A DNA stretch of 64,000 nt. Source: JABMMZ01 sp964505065. GTDB taxonomy: Bacteria > Bacteroidota > Bacteroidia > NS11-12g > UBA955. The notes below the pieces were generated by a model. That model searched no databases. It was given only the letters and a program-made list of their open reading frames with translations, and had not been told where the DNA came from. Of the stretch, positions 1 through 7,827 are shown piece after piece (the stretch's first letter is position 1; every line of letters begins with the position of its first letter). The DNA is taken from positions 4,718 to 68,717 of the forward strand of contig CAZDGF010000007.1 of assembly GCA_964505065.1 (NCBI GenBank), written 5' to 3'. Position numbers and translations under genes: made by a program.

Positions 1-3000
1 TCTTTTAATGCTACATTTGGTGTTGGAGGCGGCACATATTATTGGAAAGAAATTTTTCCTGGCAATGCCTCGGGCTACGATACTTTAGCGGCTGGCAGTG
101 GTTTAAAAACCATTAGCGGTTTGCCAAGCTATGCCACAATTGTGTTAGAAATTTATCCAAATAATTTACAAACTTTTGCTATCAACAATGGCATAGACAA
201 AAGCCGATTGGTAGATATTAAAAATTGGGGCGCTGCCAACTGGAGCAGCATGGAAAATGCTTTTTATGGTTGCAATAATTTGAATATTTCAGCAACCGAT
301 AATCCCAATTTTGTAAATGTTAGCAATTTTAGCAATATGTTTAACACTTGCGGGGCATTAAAAACCTTAGCAAGTATTAACAATTGGAATACTGCAAATG
401 GCACCAATATGAGCGCCATGTTTAAAAATTCAAGTTTATTTAATTTGAATATCAGCAATTGGAACACAGCCAATGTGAGCAATATGGCAGAAATGTTTGC
501 AGATGCCAATGTATTCAATCAAAATATTGGCAATTGGAATACTGCCAATATTAGCAATATGAACAGTATGTTTAAAAACGCCAATGCTTTTAACCAAAAT
601 ATTGGCAATTGGGTGCTGAATAGCAATGTAGATATGAGCAATATGCTAGATAATAGCGGCATGGATTGTAGCAATTATAGTGCAACATTATACGGCTGGA
701 ATAACACTGCACCTAACAGCCGTACATTGGGCGCAGCAGGAATTACCTATGGCAGCCAAGCAAGCAATGCAAGAGCAAATTTGGTATTGGCAACAGGTAG
801 CGGAGGCAAAGGTTGGACCATAAGCGATGCAGGCTTAAGCACTGGCAATTGTGGTGCATTTATTACCCGTTGGGATTTAAGCAAAACAGGCGTAGCAGGC
901 AATAATTCAATTTCTTTTTATACAGATTTTACAACGGGAGGCGGCACCTACACTTGGGAAACCGAGCCTGCCGCAAGCAGCGGTAGCGGCACATTGGCAA
1001 GTGGAAATAATTTAATTAGCATTACAGGATTACCCGCAAATGCCATCATACGTTTAAAAATTATGCCATTAAATTTACAAAAGTTTTATTTAAATAGTTT
1101 GGGTAATGCACAAAGATTAATAGATGTAGAAGCTTGGGGAACTGCCCAATGGACAAGTATGGAAACAGCTTTTAGAAGTTGTGTAAATTTGAATATTAGT
1201 GCTACCGATGTACCCAATTTAAGCAATGTTCAAAGTATGAACGGTATGTTTTTATTTTGCAGTTCTTTAAATTCTCCTGCCAATATCAACCAATGGAATA
1301 CTACCAATGTTACCATTATGGCAAATATGTTTAGTAAAGCAACAAGTTTTAATCAGCCTATTGGCAATTGGAATACTGCCAATGTTACCAATATGAATGC
1401 AGTGTTTCAAAATGCATCTGCTTTCAACCAAGCCATTGGCAATTGGAATACCAGCAAAGTGACCGATATGAGTGCTATGTTTGATGGTGCTACTGCTTTT
1501 AACCAAAATATTAACAATTGGAATACTGCCGCAGTAACAACCATGCGAAAAATGTTTACTGATGCTAGTGCCTTCAATCAAAATATCAGCCAATGGCAAA
1601 CTACTAATGTTACAGATATGGTGAGTATGTTTCAAAATGCAAGCGTATTCAATCAAAATATTAGCAATTGGCAATTCAATTCCTCCGCACAATTTGGTAG
1701 TATGCTAAGTAACAGTGGTATGAGTTGTGCTAACTATAGTGCCCTATTAAATAAATTTAATACTACTTCGCTTACAAGCAAAACATTTTCAGCAACTGGT
1801 GTGAGCTATGGCACCAATGCCTCGGCTGCCCGAACAAATTTAATCAATAATAAAGGCTGGTCAATAACCGATGGTGGCTCAACATCTTCAGTTTGTGGCT
1901 CGTTTATTACCATTTGGGATTTAAGACAAACTGGTACAGGAAGCAATAATGACGAAATATCTTACAATGCTACCGTTGCTGGTGGCACTGCTGCCTATAC
2001 TTGGGAAACCATACCTGCTGGCAGTAGCGGTTTTGGCAATATGAGTATTGGAACTTCGCTAAGAACTATTTCTGGCTTGCCTGCCAATGCTACAATAAAA
2101 CTGACCATAGTACCTACTAATTTAAGACAATTTATAATTAATTACAGTGGCAATAGTGCAAGATTAATAGATATAGCCCAATGGGGTATTACCAAATGGA
2201 CAAGTATGGAAAATGCTTTTGCTGGTTGTGGTAGTTTAGGTATTAGTGCCACAGATATGCCCGATTTGAGTGGGGTAAGCAATATGGCACAAATGTTTCA
2301 AGAATGTGGTAATTTAAATGGACCAGCAAATATCAACCAATGGAATACCAGCACCATTACCAATATGAGTTATCTATTTGATGGCGATGCATTGTTTAAT
2401 CAAAACCTAAACAATTGGAATACAGCCAATGTTACCAATATGAGCGGCATGTTTAGAAATGCTAGGATATTTAATCAAAACATAGGCAATTGGAATACAG
2501 CCAATGTTACCAATATGAGCAATATGTTTGAAAGTGCATTGTTTTATGATAATGATTCTGCATCAATTAATTGGAACACAGCCAATGTAACAGAAATGCG
2601 TGCTATGTTTTTAGAATCACAATATTTTAACAGAGATATTAGCAATTGGAATACCAATAAAGTTACCGATATGAGTTTTATGTTTTCAGATGCTACTGCT
2701 TTCAACCAAAACATAAGCAATTGGAATACAGCCAATGTTACCAATATGAGCAGTATGTTTTATTATGCTTTTGATTTTAACCAAGCTATTGGTAATTGGA
2801 ATACTGCAAAAGTTACCAATATGTCGCTCATGTTTAATTATGCTACATCGTTCAATCAGCCAATAAACAATTGGAATACAGGCAATGTTACCACTATGCA
2901 AGATATGTTTAGAAGCGCATCTAAATTCAATCAGCCACTTAACAATTGGAATACTGCTAAGGTACTAGATATGAATTTTTTATTCTACTTTGCATCAGCA

Positions 3001-5592
3001 TTTAATCAAAACATTGGCAATTGGGCATTAAATGCAAGTGTAACTATGCAAAATATGTTAGACTATTGCGGTATGGATTGCTCCAATTATAGCTTAACTT
3101 TGATAGGCTGGCAAACAAATGGCAGATTAAATAGAACCTTAGGAGCAGATAACTTAAAATATGGCGCACAAGGTGTAGCTGCAAGAAATAATTTAGTGCT
3201 GGCAACTGGTAGCGGTGGCAGAGGTTGGACAATTACAGGCGATAATTTTACAAGCACTTCTTGCGGTTATTACACTACCAAATGGGATTTAAGCCAAACA
3301 GGCGCAGCTGGCAATAATACTATTTCTTTTAGTGCTACAATAGCCAGTGGCGATGCCAAATATACTTGGGAAACTGTTCCTTTTAACCAAAGTGGCTCAG
3401 GCACATTTGCAGCAGGTACAAGTTTAAGAACCATTAGTGGCATACCTGAAAATGCTATCATTAAGTTGAAAATTGCACCAACAAATTTGCAAAGATTTAA
3501 TATTAGCAATGGAACAGATAAAAGTAGATTAATAGATGTAGAACAATGGGAAACTACCGATTGGACAAGTATGCAAGGCGCTTTTGATGGTTGCAATAAC
3601 CTAAATATTTCTGCCACAGATACCCCTTTTTTACATGGTGTTACCAGTTTAGCAAGTATGTTTAGAGGATGTAGCAAACTAAACACACCTACAAATATTA
3701 ATACTTGGAATACAAGAACTGTTACCGCCATGAATGCCATGTTTCAAAATGCAAGCAGTTTTAATCAAAATATTGGCAATTGGAATACTGGAAATGTTAT
3801 TTCTATGGCATCTATGTTTTCAGGAGCAACAGTATTCAATCAAGATATTACCAATTGGAATACCATAAAAGTTACCAATATGCTTGCACTGTTTGCCCGT
3901 ACAGATGTATTCAATCAAAATATTAGCACGTGGAAAACTGATGCTGTTACCAATATGGATGCTATGTTTTTTAATGCTAAAAGTTTTAACCAACCTATTG
4001 GAAATTGGAGTACGGGCATTGTCCGTTTTATGGGAACAATGTTTTCAAATGCATTGGCTTTTAACCAAGATATTAGCACTTGGAATACAGCATCTGTTAT
4101 GGATATGTATGGTATGTTTGAAGATGCAAAAGCCTTTAATCAAAACATTAGCACGTGGAATACAGCAGCCGTTGCAGATATGAATAATCTATTTAAAAAT
4201 GCTTCTAATTTCAATCAAAATTTGGGTGCTTGGCAGCTAAAAAGCAATGTGGTTTTAACCGATATGTTTTATAATAGTGGTTTAAATTGTAGCAATTACA
4301 GCAATACACTAATAGCTTGGAACAATACAGCACCCAATGGCAGAAATTTAGGCAATGTCAATAGAAAATATAATTTAACTGCCACCGCAGCTCGCACCAA
4401 TTTGCTACTGCCTGTAGCAAGTGGCGGCAAAGGTTGGACATTTTCTGGAGATGCGCCAATTAATCAAAATGCGTATTTAGTGCCAGATAATTCAACAATT
4501 ACAGGCAATTATGCTTGCGATGAGGTGGTAGATTTGACAGATAATGATAAAATAATTCTTAAAATATTTCCTAATGGCAATAGCTTTGATTTTGTTTCAA
4601 CATCTTCTTCAGTAAAAGCAGAGTTTGTAAATAATATACCTGCTGGTGTTAATGCAGAAAACAGTGGTGGTGGCTATTATCAAATAGACAATGGCACTAA
4701 TATAGCCCGTATTAGCCGCAGAATGATAAGCATAGAAAATCCTAATAATTATACCACCAATGGCGGTGTAATAGTTAGAATATATTACAATGCAGCCGAT
4801 ACAGAAAATATTGTTACAGATGCTGTGCCAGCTGGTGTTGATGCAATTACCCAAAGTGGTTGGTATAAATCCAGTATTCACAATGCACAAGATGTTGTAA
4901 ATAATTTAAGTGCCAATGGAAATGCCTTGAGCTCTGCTACTCAAATATTTCCAACAGCCCGAGGCGAGGAAAACGGCATTTTGTATGTTGAGTTTTTAGT
5001 ACAAAATTTTAGCACCTTTGGCTTTTTTGCTTTGTCAAATTTGATTCCTTTGCCCGTTCAAATTCACAATTTTACTGCTAAAAAATTAAGCAATAACTCT
5101 GCAATTTTAAAATGGAACGCTAATATAGAAGAAAGTAATATCCATTTTGAGGTGGAACGTAGCCTGAATGGTAAAAACTTTGTAAAAATAGCTACTGTAA
5201 AAGCCCAAGGCAATGCCAATAAGGCACAAAACTATCAATACACAGACAACACCATTGTTAATGGAACGCCAAAGGCATTTTACAGAATAAAACAAGTAGA
5301 TGTAAATGGAAAAAGCACAAGCACCCATGTACAAATAGTTAATTTTAACCAAACAACTAATGGTATTGCAATTTACCCTAACCCTGCTAATTCTATTTTA
5401 AATATTAGCTTGCCAACAGAAACTGAAAAAGCAACAGTAACTATTACAGATGCAATGGGTAAGGTTGTATTTACGGCTATTGTTGGTGCTAATGCCGACA
5501 ACATAAATATCAGTTCACTTTCAACAGGTATTTATAACGTAAACATTGTAACAGAAACAGAAATAAAAAATATTAAATTACTTAAACAGTAA
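1..5592 (+). CDS. BspA-like 26-residue-repeat surface protein with T9SS sorting domain (5' partial)
   Basis: The reading frame is open from base 1, so the true start lies outside the window and at least 1863 residues are present. The protein is built of at least four large modules. Each starts with a short beta-rich segment containing a W-D-L-S-x-T-G-like motif, followed by many copies of a repeat of about 25 residues of the type FNQNIGNWNTANVTNMSxMF. This is the BspA/DUF285 (bacterial surface protein 26-residue) pattern. A linker of about 370 residues follows, then an Fn3-like segment and a C-terminal T9SS type A sorting domain (YPNPANSILNISLP, ending in KNIKLLKQ). It should cross the outer membrane by T9SS and sit on the surface, perhaps as an adhesin; the ligand is unknown. 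A tetraloop terminator follows the stop codon. Family and export assignment are strong; the function is inferred. Confidence 0.9.
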   Translation, partial: SFNATFGVGGGTYYWKEIFPGNASGYDTLAAGSGLKTISGLPSYATIVLEIYPNNLQTFAINNGIDKSRLVDIKNWGAANWSSMENAFYGCNNLNISATDNPNFVNVSNFSNMFNTCGALKTLASINNWNTANGTNMSAMFKNSSLFNLNISNWNTANVSNMAEMFADANVFNQNIGNWNTANISNMNSMFKNANAFNQNIGNWVLNSNVDMSNMLDNSGMDCSNYSATLYGWNNTAPNSRTLGAAGITYGSQASNARANLVLATGSGGKGWTISDAGLSTGNCGAFITRWDLSKTGVAGNNSISFYTDFTTGGGTYTWETEPAASSGSGTLASGNNLISITGLPANAIIRLKIMPLNLQKFYLNSLGNAQRLIDVEAWGTAQWTSMETAFRSCVNLNISATDVPNLSNVQSMNGMFLFCSSLNSPANINQWNTTNVTIMANMFSKATSFNQPIGNWNTANVTNMNAVFQNASAFNQAIGNWNTSKVTDMSAMFDGATAFNQNINNWNTAAVTTMRKMFTDASAFNQNISQWQTTNVTDMVSMFQNASVFNQNISNWQFNSSAQFGSMLSNSGMSCANYSALLNKFNTTSLTSKTFSATGVSYGTNASAARTNLINNKGWSITDGGSTSSVCGSFITIWDLRQTGTGSNNDEISYNATVAGGTAAYTWETIPAGSSGFGNMSIGTSLRTISGLPANATIKLTIVPTNLRQFIINYSGNSARLIDIAQWGITKWTSMENAFAGCGSLGISATDMPDLSGVSNMAQMFQECGNLNGPANINQWNTSTITNMSYLFDGDALFNQNLNNWNTANVTNMSGMFRNARIFNQNIGNWNTANVTNMSNMFESALFYDNDSASINWNTANVTEMRAMFLESQYFNRDISNWNTNKVTDMSFMFSDATAFNQNISNWNTANVTNMSSMFYYAFDFNQAIGNWNTAKVTNMSLMFNYATSFNQPINNWNTGNVTTMQDMFRSASKFNQPLNNWNTAKVLDMNFLFYFASAFNQNIGNWALNASVTMQNMLDYCGMDCSNYSLTLIGWQTNGRLNRTLGADNLKYGAQGVAARNNLVLATGSGGRGWTITGDNFTSTSCGYYTTKWDLSQTGAAGNNTISFSATIASGDAKYTWETVPFNQSGSGTFAAGTSLRTISGIPENAIIKLKIAPTNLQRFNISNGTDKSRLIDVEQWETTDWTSMQGAFDGCNNLNISATDTPFLHGVTSLASMFRGCSKLNTPTNINTWNTRTVTAMNAMFQNASSFNQNIGNWNTGNVISMASMFSGATVFNQDITNWNTIKVTNMLALFARTDVFNQNISTWKTDAVTNMDAMFFNAKSFNQPIGNWSTGIVRFMGTMFSNALAFNQDISTWNTASVMDMYGMFEDAKAFNQNISTWNTAAVADMNNLFKNASNFNQNLGAWQLKSNVVLTDMFYNSGLNCSNYSNTLIAWNNTAPNGRNLGNVNRKYNLTATAARTNLLLPVASGGKGWTFSGDAPINQNAYLVPDNSTITGNYACDEVVDLTDNDKIILKIFPNGNSFDFVSTSSSVKAEFVNNIPAGVNAENSGGGYYQIDNGTNIARISRRMISIENPNNYTTNGGVIVRIYYNAADTENIVTDAVPAGVDAITQSGWYKSSIHNAQDVVNNLSANGNALSSATQIFPTARGEENGILYVEFLVQNFSTFGFFALSNLIPLPVQIHNFTAKKLSNNSAILKWNANIEESNIHFEVERSLNGKNFVKIATVKAQGNANKAQNYQYTDNTIVNGTPKAFYRIKQVDVNGKSTSTHVQIVNFNQTTNGIAIYPNPANSILNISLPTETEKATVTITDAMGKVVFTAIVGANADNINISSLSTGIYNVNIVTETEIKNIKLLKQ

Positions 5593-5640
5593 TTTACTTT
5601 CGAAAGCACAAGCGTAGTAGTTTTGTATAATTAAAAATTT

Positions 5641-5673
5641 CCCTTTGCATGAAAGTGTAAGGGGATTTTTTTT
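5641..5673 (+). terminator. Rho-independent terminator with GAAA tetraloop
   Basis: Bases 5641-5650 pair with 5655-5664 (10 pairs, three of them G-U) around a GAAA tetraloop, followed by A and eight T (5666-5673). It lies 48 bases after the BspA-like gene. A near copy with a cleaner stem follows the gene ending at 19597. Confidence 0.8.
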
Positions 5674-5684
5674 GCTATAATTCA

Positions 5685-5734
5685 ATATAGGGGTTAACCT
5701 CTATATGATGAATTAAATAGAACATTCATTTTTG
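5685..5734 (+). promoter_or_regulatory. Palindromic operator plus -7 element upstream of the 408-aa T9SS protein
   Basis: A 22-bp inverted repeat at 5685-5706 (one mismatched pair, core GGGGTTAACCTC) is centred at 5695.5. Exactly 31.5 nt downstream of the centre begins CATTTTTG (5727-5734), one mismatch from the Bacteroidota -7 consensus TAnnTTTG. There is no TTG at the -33 position. The same arrangement occurs at 13050, 16390 and 16539. The centre should fall near -42 from the transcription start, a typical activator position. The activator is not identified. Confidence 0.7.
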
Positions 5735-5758
5735 CCATTACTTAATTAAAAAATAAAT

Positions 5759-6985
5759 ATGAATACAAAGTATTACAAACACAAAATGAAACTGAAATTA
5801 ATGCGTAAAAAAATTACAACGCTTACACTATTGTGCCTTGCACTTAATGCAAATGCACAAATTTCAATTCAATCTACAGATGTTCCCTCCCCTGCCAATC
5901 AAACTTTCAATTTTCAAACATTTAAACATAATTCTGCTAAACCAAATAATGTTTCAGCTAGTAATAATTTTAATATAGATTTATCCTCTCCTATTCCAGA
6001 TTCTTTAACAAATTGGTATTATGATACAGAAACTGATGCTTTTTTTACCAGCAAGGGAGCTACTTTTAGTACAGATAATTTCAAGTTTCAAAAACCCAAT
6101 TATGGTTTTAATATCAGTAAAAAATATGCTCAAAATAGTAATGAAATAAAAGAAATTGGCATATCGTTAGAATACCAAGGCTATTCGCTAGGACCCCAAA
6201 CAGGCAATGCTTTAGATAGCATTACTTTTCCTGCTCAAAATATACTGGGTAGCACGGCTGTTACCTCAATGGCTTTTCCATTAACCATTAATAAATCATG
6301 GCAATCTAACAGCCGCAAAAGTGTTAATTTTATCATCAATGCCCCTGCTTTTGGGTTGAATAATGCACCATGCAAACAAGTTTATTATGATGTAAGAAAA
6401 GATACTGTTGTGGGCTGGGGGAAAATGAGAACGTATGTTAATGGCTCGGTAAGCAAATACTATGATGTGCTTATGGTAAAAACAGAGCAATATGCCATAG
6501 ATAGTTTTTTTGTTGGCAATGCCCCTGCAAGCCCTCAGTTGCAAGCAGGTTTTGGTATTCAGCAAGGGCAACGTATAAATTATGACAATAGAATAAGTTT
6601 TTATCACAAAGGTTCGTATGCGCCATTTGTTCAATATTTTTATGGTGCAAATAATTTTACTAGCCCTGTTTCTATTGCATATAACAACAAAAATGTATGG
6701 AGTGCAAGTATTAACAATCAAAAAAATAACTACACAAGCTTAATTTATCCAAACCCTAACAATGGCTTGGCTATTAATGTTCAAATTTCAAACAATCAAA
6801 TTTTAAGTTTAAATTATACTATTTTAGATATTACAGGAAAAGCAATAGAAAGTAATATATGCAATGCAAGCAATGGCACATTTACTATTGATAACAAAAA
6901 TTTAAACAATGGTATTTACTATTTGAAACTTGAAACCACAGAGGGACAAACAATAGCCAACGAAAAAATAGTAGTAAACAAATAA
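5759..6985 (+). CDS. T9SS type A sorted secreted protein, 408 aa
   Basis: This is a secreted protein of unknown function. A signal peptide runs from about residue 15 (MRKKITTLTLLCLALNANAQ), so in-frame ATGs at 5786 or 5801 are alternative starts. The 5759 start keeps the same distance to the palindromic promoter (about 32 nt from the -7 element) as in the two sibling genes. The middle contains a beta-rich domain with no motif I recognise. The last 80 or so residues form a T9SS type A sorting domain (LIYPNPNNGLAINVQI, NGIYYLKLETTEGQ). It is probably exported and either released or attached to the surface. A putative 28-codon membrane ORF and a terminator follow. Confidence 0.85.
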   Translation: MNTKYYKHKMKLKLMRKKITTLTLLCLALNANAQISIQSTDVPSPANQTFNFQTFKHNSAKPNNVSASNNFNIDLSSPIPDSLTNWYYDTETDAFFTSKGATFSTDNFKFQKPNYGFNISKKYAQNSNEIKEIGISLEYQGYSLGPQTGNALDSITFPAQNILGSTAVTSMAFPLTINKSWQSNSRKSVNFIINAPAFGLNNAPCKQVYYDVRKDTVVGWGKMRTYVNGSVSKYYDVLMVKTEQYAIDSFFVGNAPASPQLQAGFGIQQGQRINYDNRISFYHKGSYAPFVQYFYGANNFTSPVSIAYNNKNVWSASINNQKNNYTSLIYPNPNNGLAINVQISNNQILSLNYTILDITGKAIESNICNASNGTFTIDNKNLNNGIYYLKLETTEGQTIANEKIVVNK

Positions 6986-7003
6986 TTATTGATGATTTTT
7001 AAT

Positions 7004-7090
7004 ATGGAAAAAACATTTCAAATAATTGGCAAGCTAATGATAGCCTTATTATTAATACTGGCTTTAACTACAATTATTATATTAATATAA
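7004..7090 (+). CDS. Putative 28-aa hydrophobic membrane peptide
   Basis: ATG at 7004 opens 28 codons ending in TAA at 7088-7090. The product begins MEKTFQIIGKLM and continues as an almost uninterrupted hydrophobic stretch (ALLLILALTTIIILI), enough for one transmembrane helix. It lies 18 bases after the T9SS gene and just before a strong terminator, so it would be co-transcribed with that gene. It resembles in size and hydrophobicity the 23-codon ORF at 16460. There is no homology evidence, and chance is possible in A+T-rich DNA. Confidence 0.35.
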   Translation: MEKTFQIIGKLMIALLLILALTTIIILI

Positions 7091-7120
7091 ACATTAAAAA
7101 CTAAAACAATGAATACAGGG

Positions 7121-7158
7121 TTTGCCAAGAAAATTTATTCTTGGCAAATCCATTTTTT
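7121..7158 (+). terminator. Rho-independent terminator
   Basis: The perfect 11-bp stem TTTGCCAAGAA (7121-7131) pairs with 7138-7148 around a 6-nt loop, followed by TCCATTTTTT. It separates the 408-aa protein transcript from the downstream two-component operon. Confidence 0.85.
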
Positions 7159-7171
7159 AATATCGTTTTAT

Positions 7172-7179
7172 TACTTTTG
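7172..7179 (+). promoter_or_regulatory. Bacteroidota -7 element of the two-component operon
   Basis: TACTTTTG matches TAnnTTTG and lies 20 bases upstream of the ATG at 7200, just after the terminator at 7121-7158. No clear TTG is seen at the -33 position, so the assignment rests on the -7 match and its position. Confidence 0.5.
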
Positions 7180-7199
7180 TAAAAAACTATTAAACGATA

Positions 7200-7823
7200 A
7201 TGAAAGTATTAATTGCAGATGATCACCCCATCATGCGAGCAGGCGTAATAACATTGATAAGTCAAAAATTTGATGCCATACTAGAGGCAGATAATGGCTT
7301 AGATGCCTATAAAAAAATTATAGCCCAGCAGCCAGAAATAGCCATATTAGACCTTGAAATGCCGAGCCTTAGCGGCTTAGATGTATGCCGAAAAGTATTA
7401 GCAGAAAAACACTCAACAAAGTTTATTATTTTAACATCGCATAAAGAAAAAAAATACTATGACGATGCTATGGCTTGTGGGGTATTAGGCTATTTGCAAA
7501 AAGATAAGGCTATAGAAGAGCTTTTGGCTTGTATTGCTGCTGTGCAACAAGGGCAAGTATATACCAGTAAAAATATTTTAAAAACACTAACAGAAAGCAA
7601 TCAAAAAAATTCTGTTTTAATAGAAAAATTAACCGCTACAGAAAAATTAATTTTAAAATTTATTACCCAAGGAAAAACCTCTGCCCAAATAGCTGCCGAA
7701 ATTTTTATTAGCATTAAAACAGTAGATAACCATAGAAGTAATATAGCCAAGAAATTGAATTTAGAGGGTAAAAACTCGTTGGTAAAATTTGCATTAGAAA
7801 ATAGAAATTTATTTAATATCTAA
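7200..7823 (+). CDS. NarL/LuxR-family response regulator
   Basis: This is a two-component response regulator of 207 aa. The receiver domain (about residues 1-120) has acidic residues D7 and D8, phosphoacceptor D51 (AILDLEMP), switch T79 (LTSHKEK) and K101 (LQKDK). A C-terminal LuxR-type HTH (about 143-203) has the recognisable LTATEKLILKFI and SIKTVDNHRSNI segments. It is the first gene of a tight operon with the histidine kinase (4-base gap), a methyltransferase and an LtaS-like enzyme. NarL-type regulators bind inverted repeats as dimers, so it is a candidate to recognise the GGGGTTAACCCC-type palindromes nearby. That link is inference only. Confidence 0.93.
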   Translation: MKVLIADDHPIMRAGVITLISQKFDAILEADNGLDAYKKIIAQQPEIAILDLEMPSLSGLDVCRKVLAEKHSTKFIILTSHKEKKYYDDAMACGVLGYLQKDKAIEELLACIAAVQQGQVYTSKNILKTLTESNQKNSVLIEKLTATEKLILKFITQGKTSAQIAAEIFISIKTVDNHRSNIAKKLNLEGKNSLVKFALENRNLFNI

Positions 7824-7827
7824 TTTT

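Noticed and set aside
1267..1692. Minus-strand open frame inside the BspA-like gene (and similar antisense frames at 2544, 2686, 3270 and 40504)
   Set aside because: They are by-products of the repetitive, biased codons of the sense gene; they have no start context or recognisable domains.
5107..5352. Minus-strand frame over the Fn3/T9SS coding region
   Set aside because: It is antisense to a strongly supported sorting domain and has no independent support.
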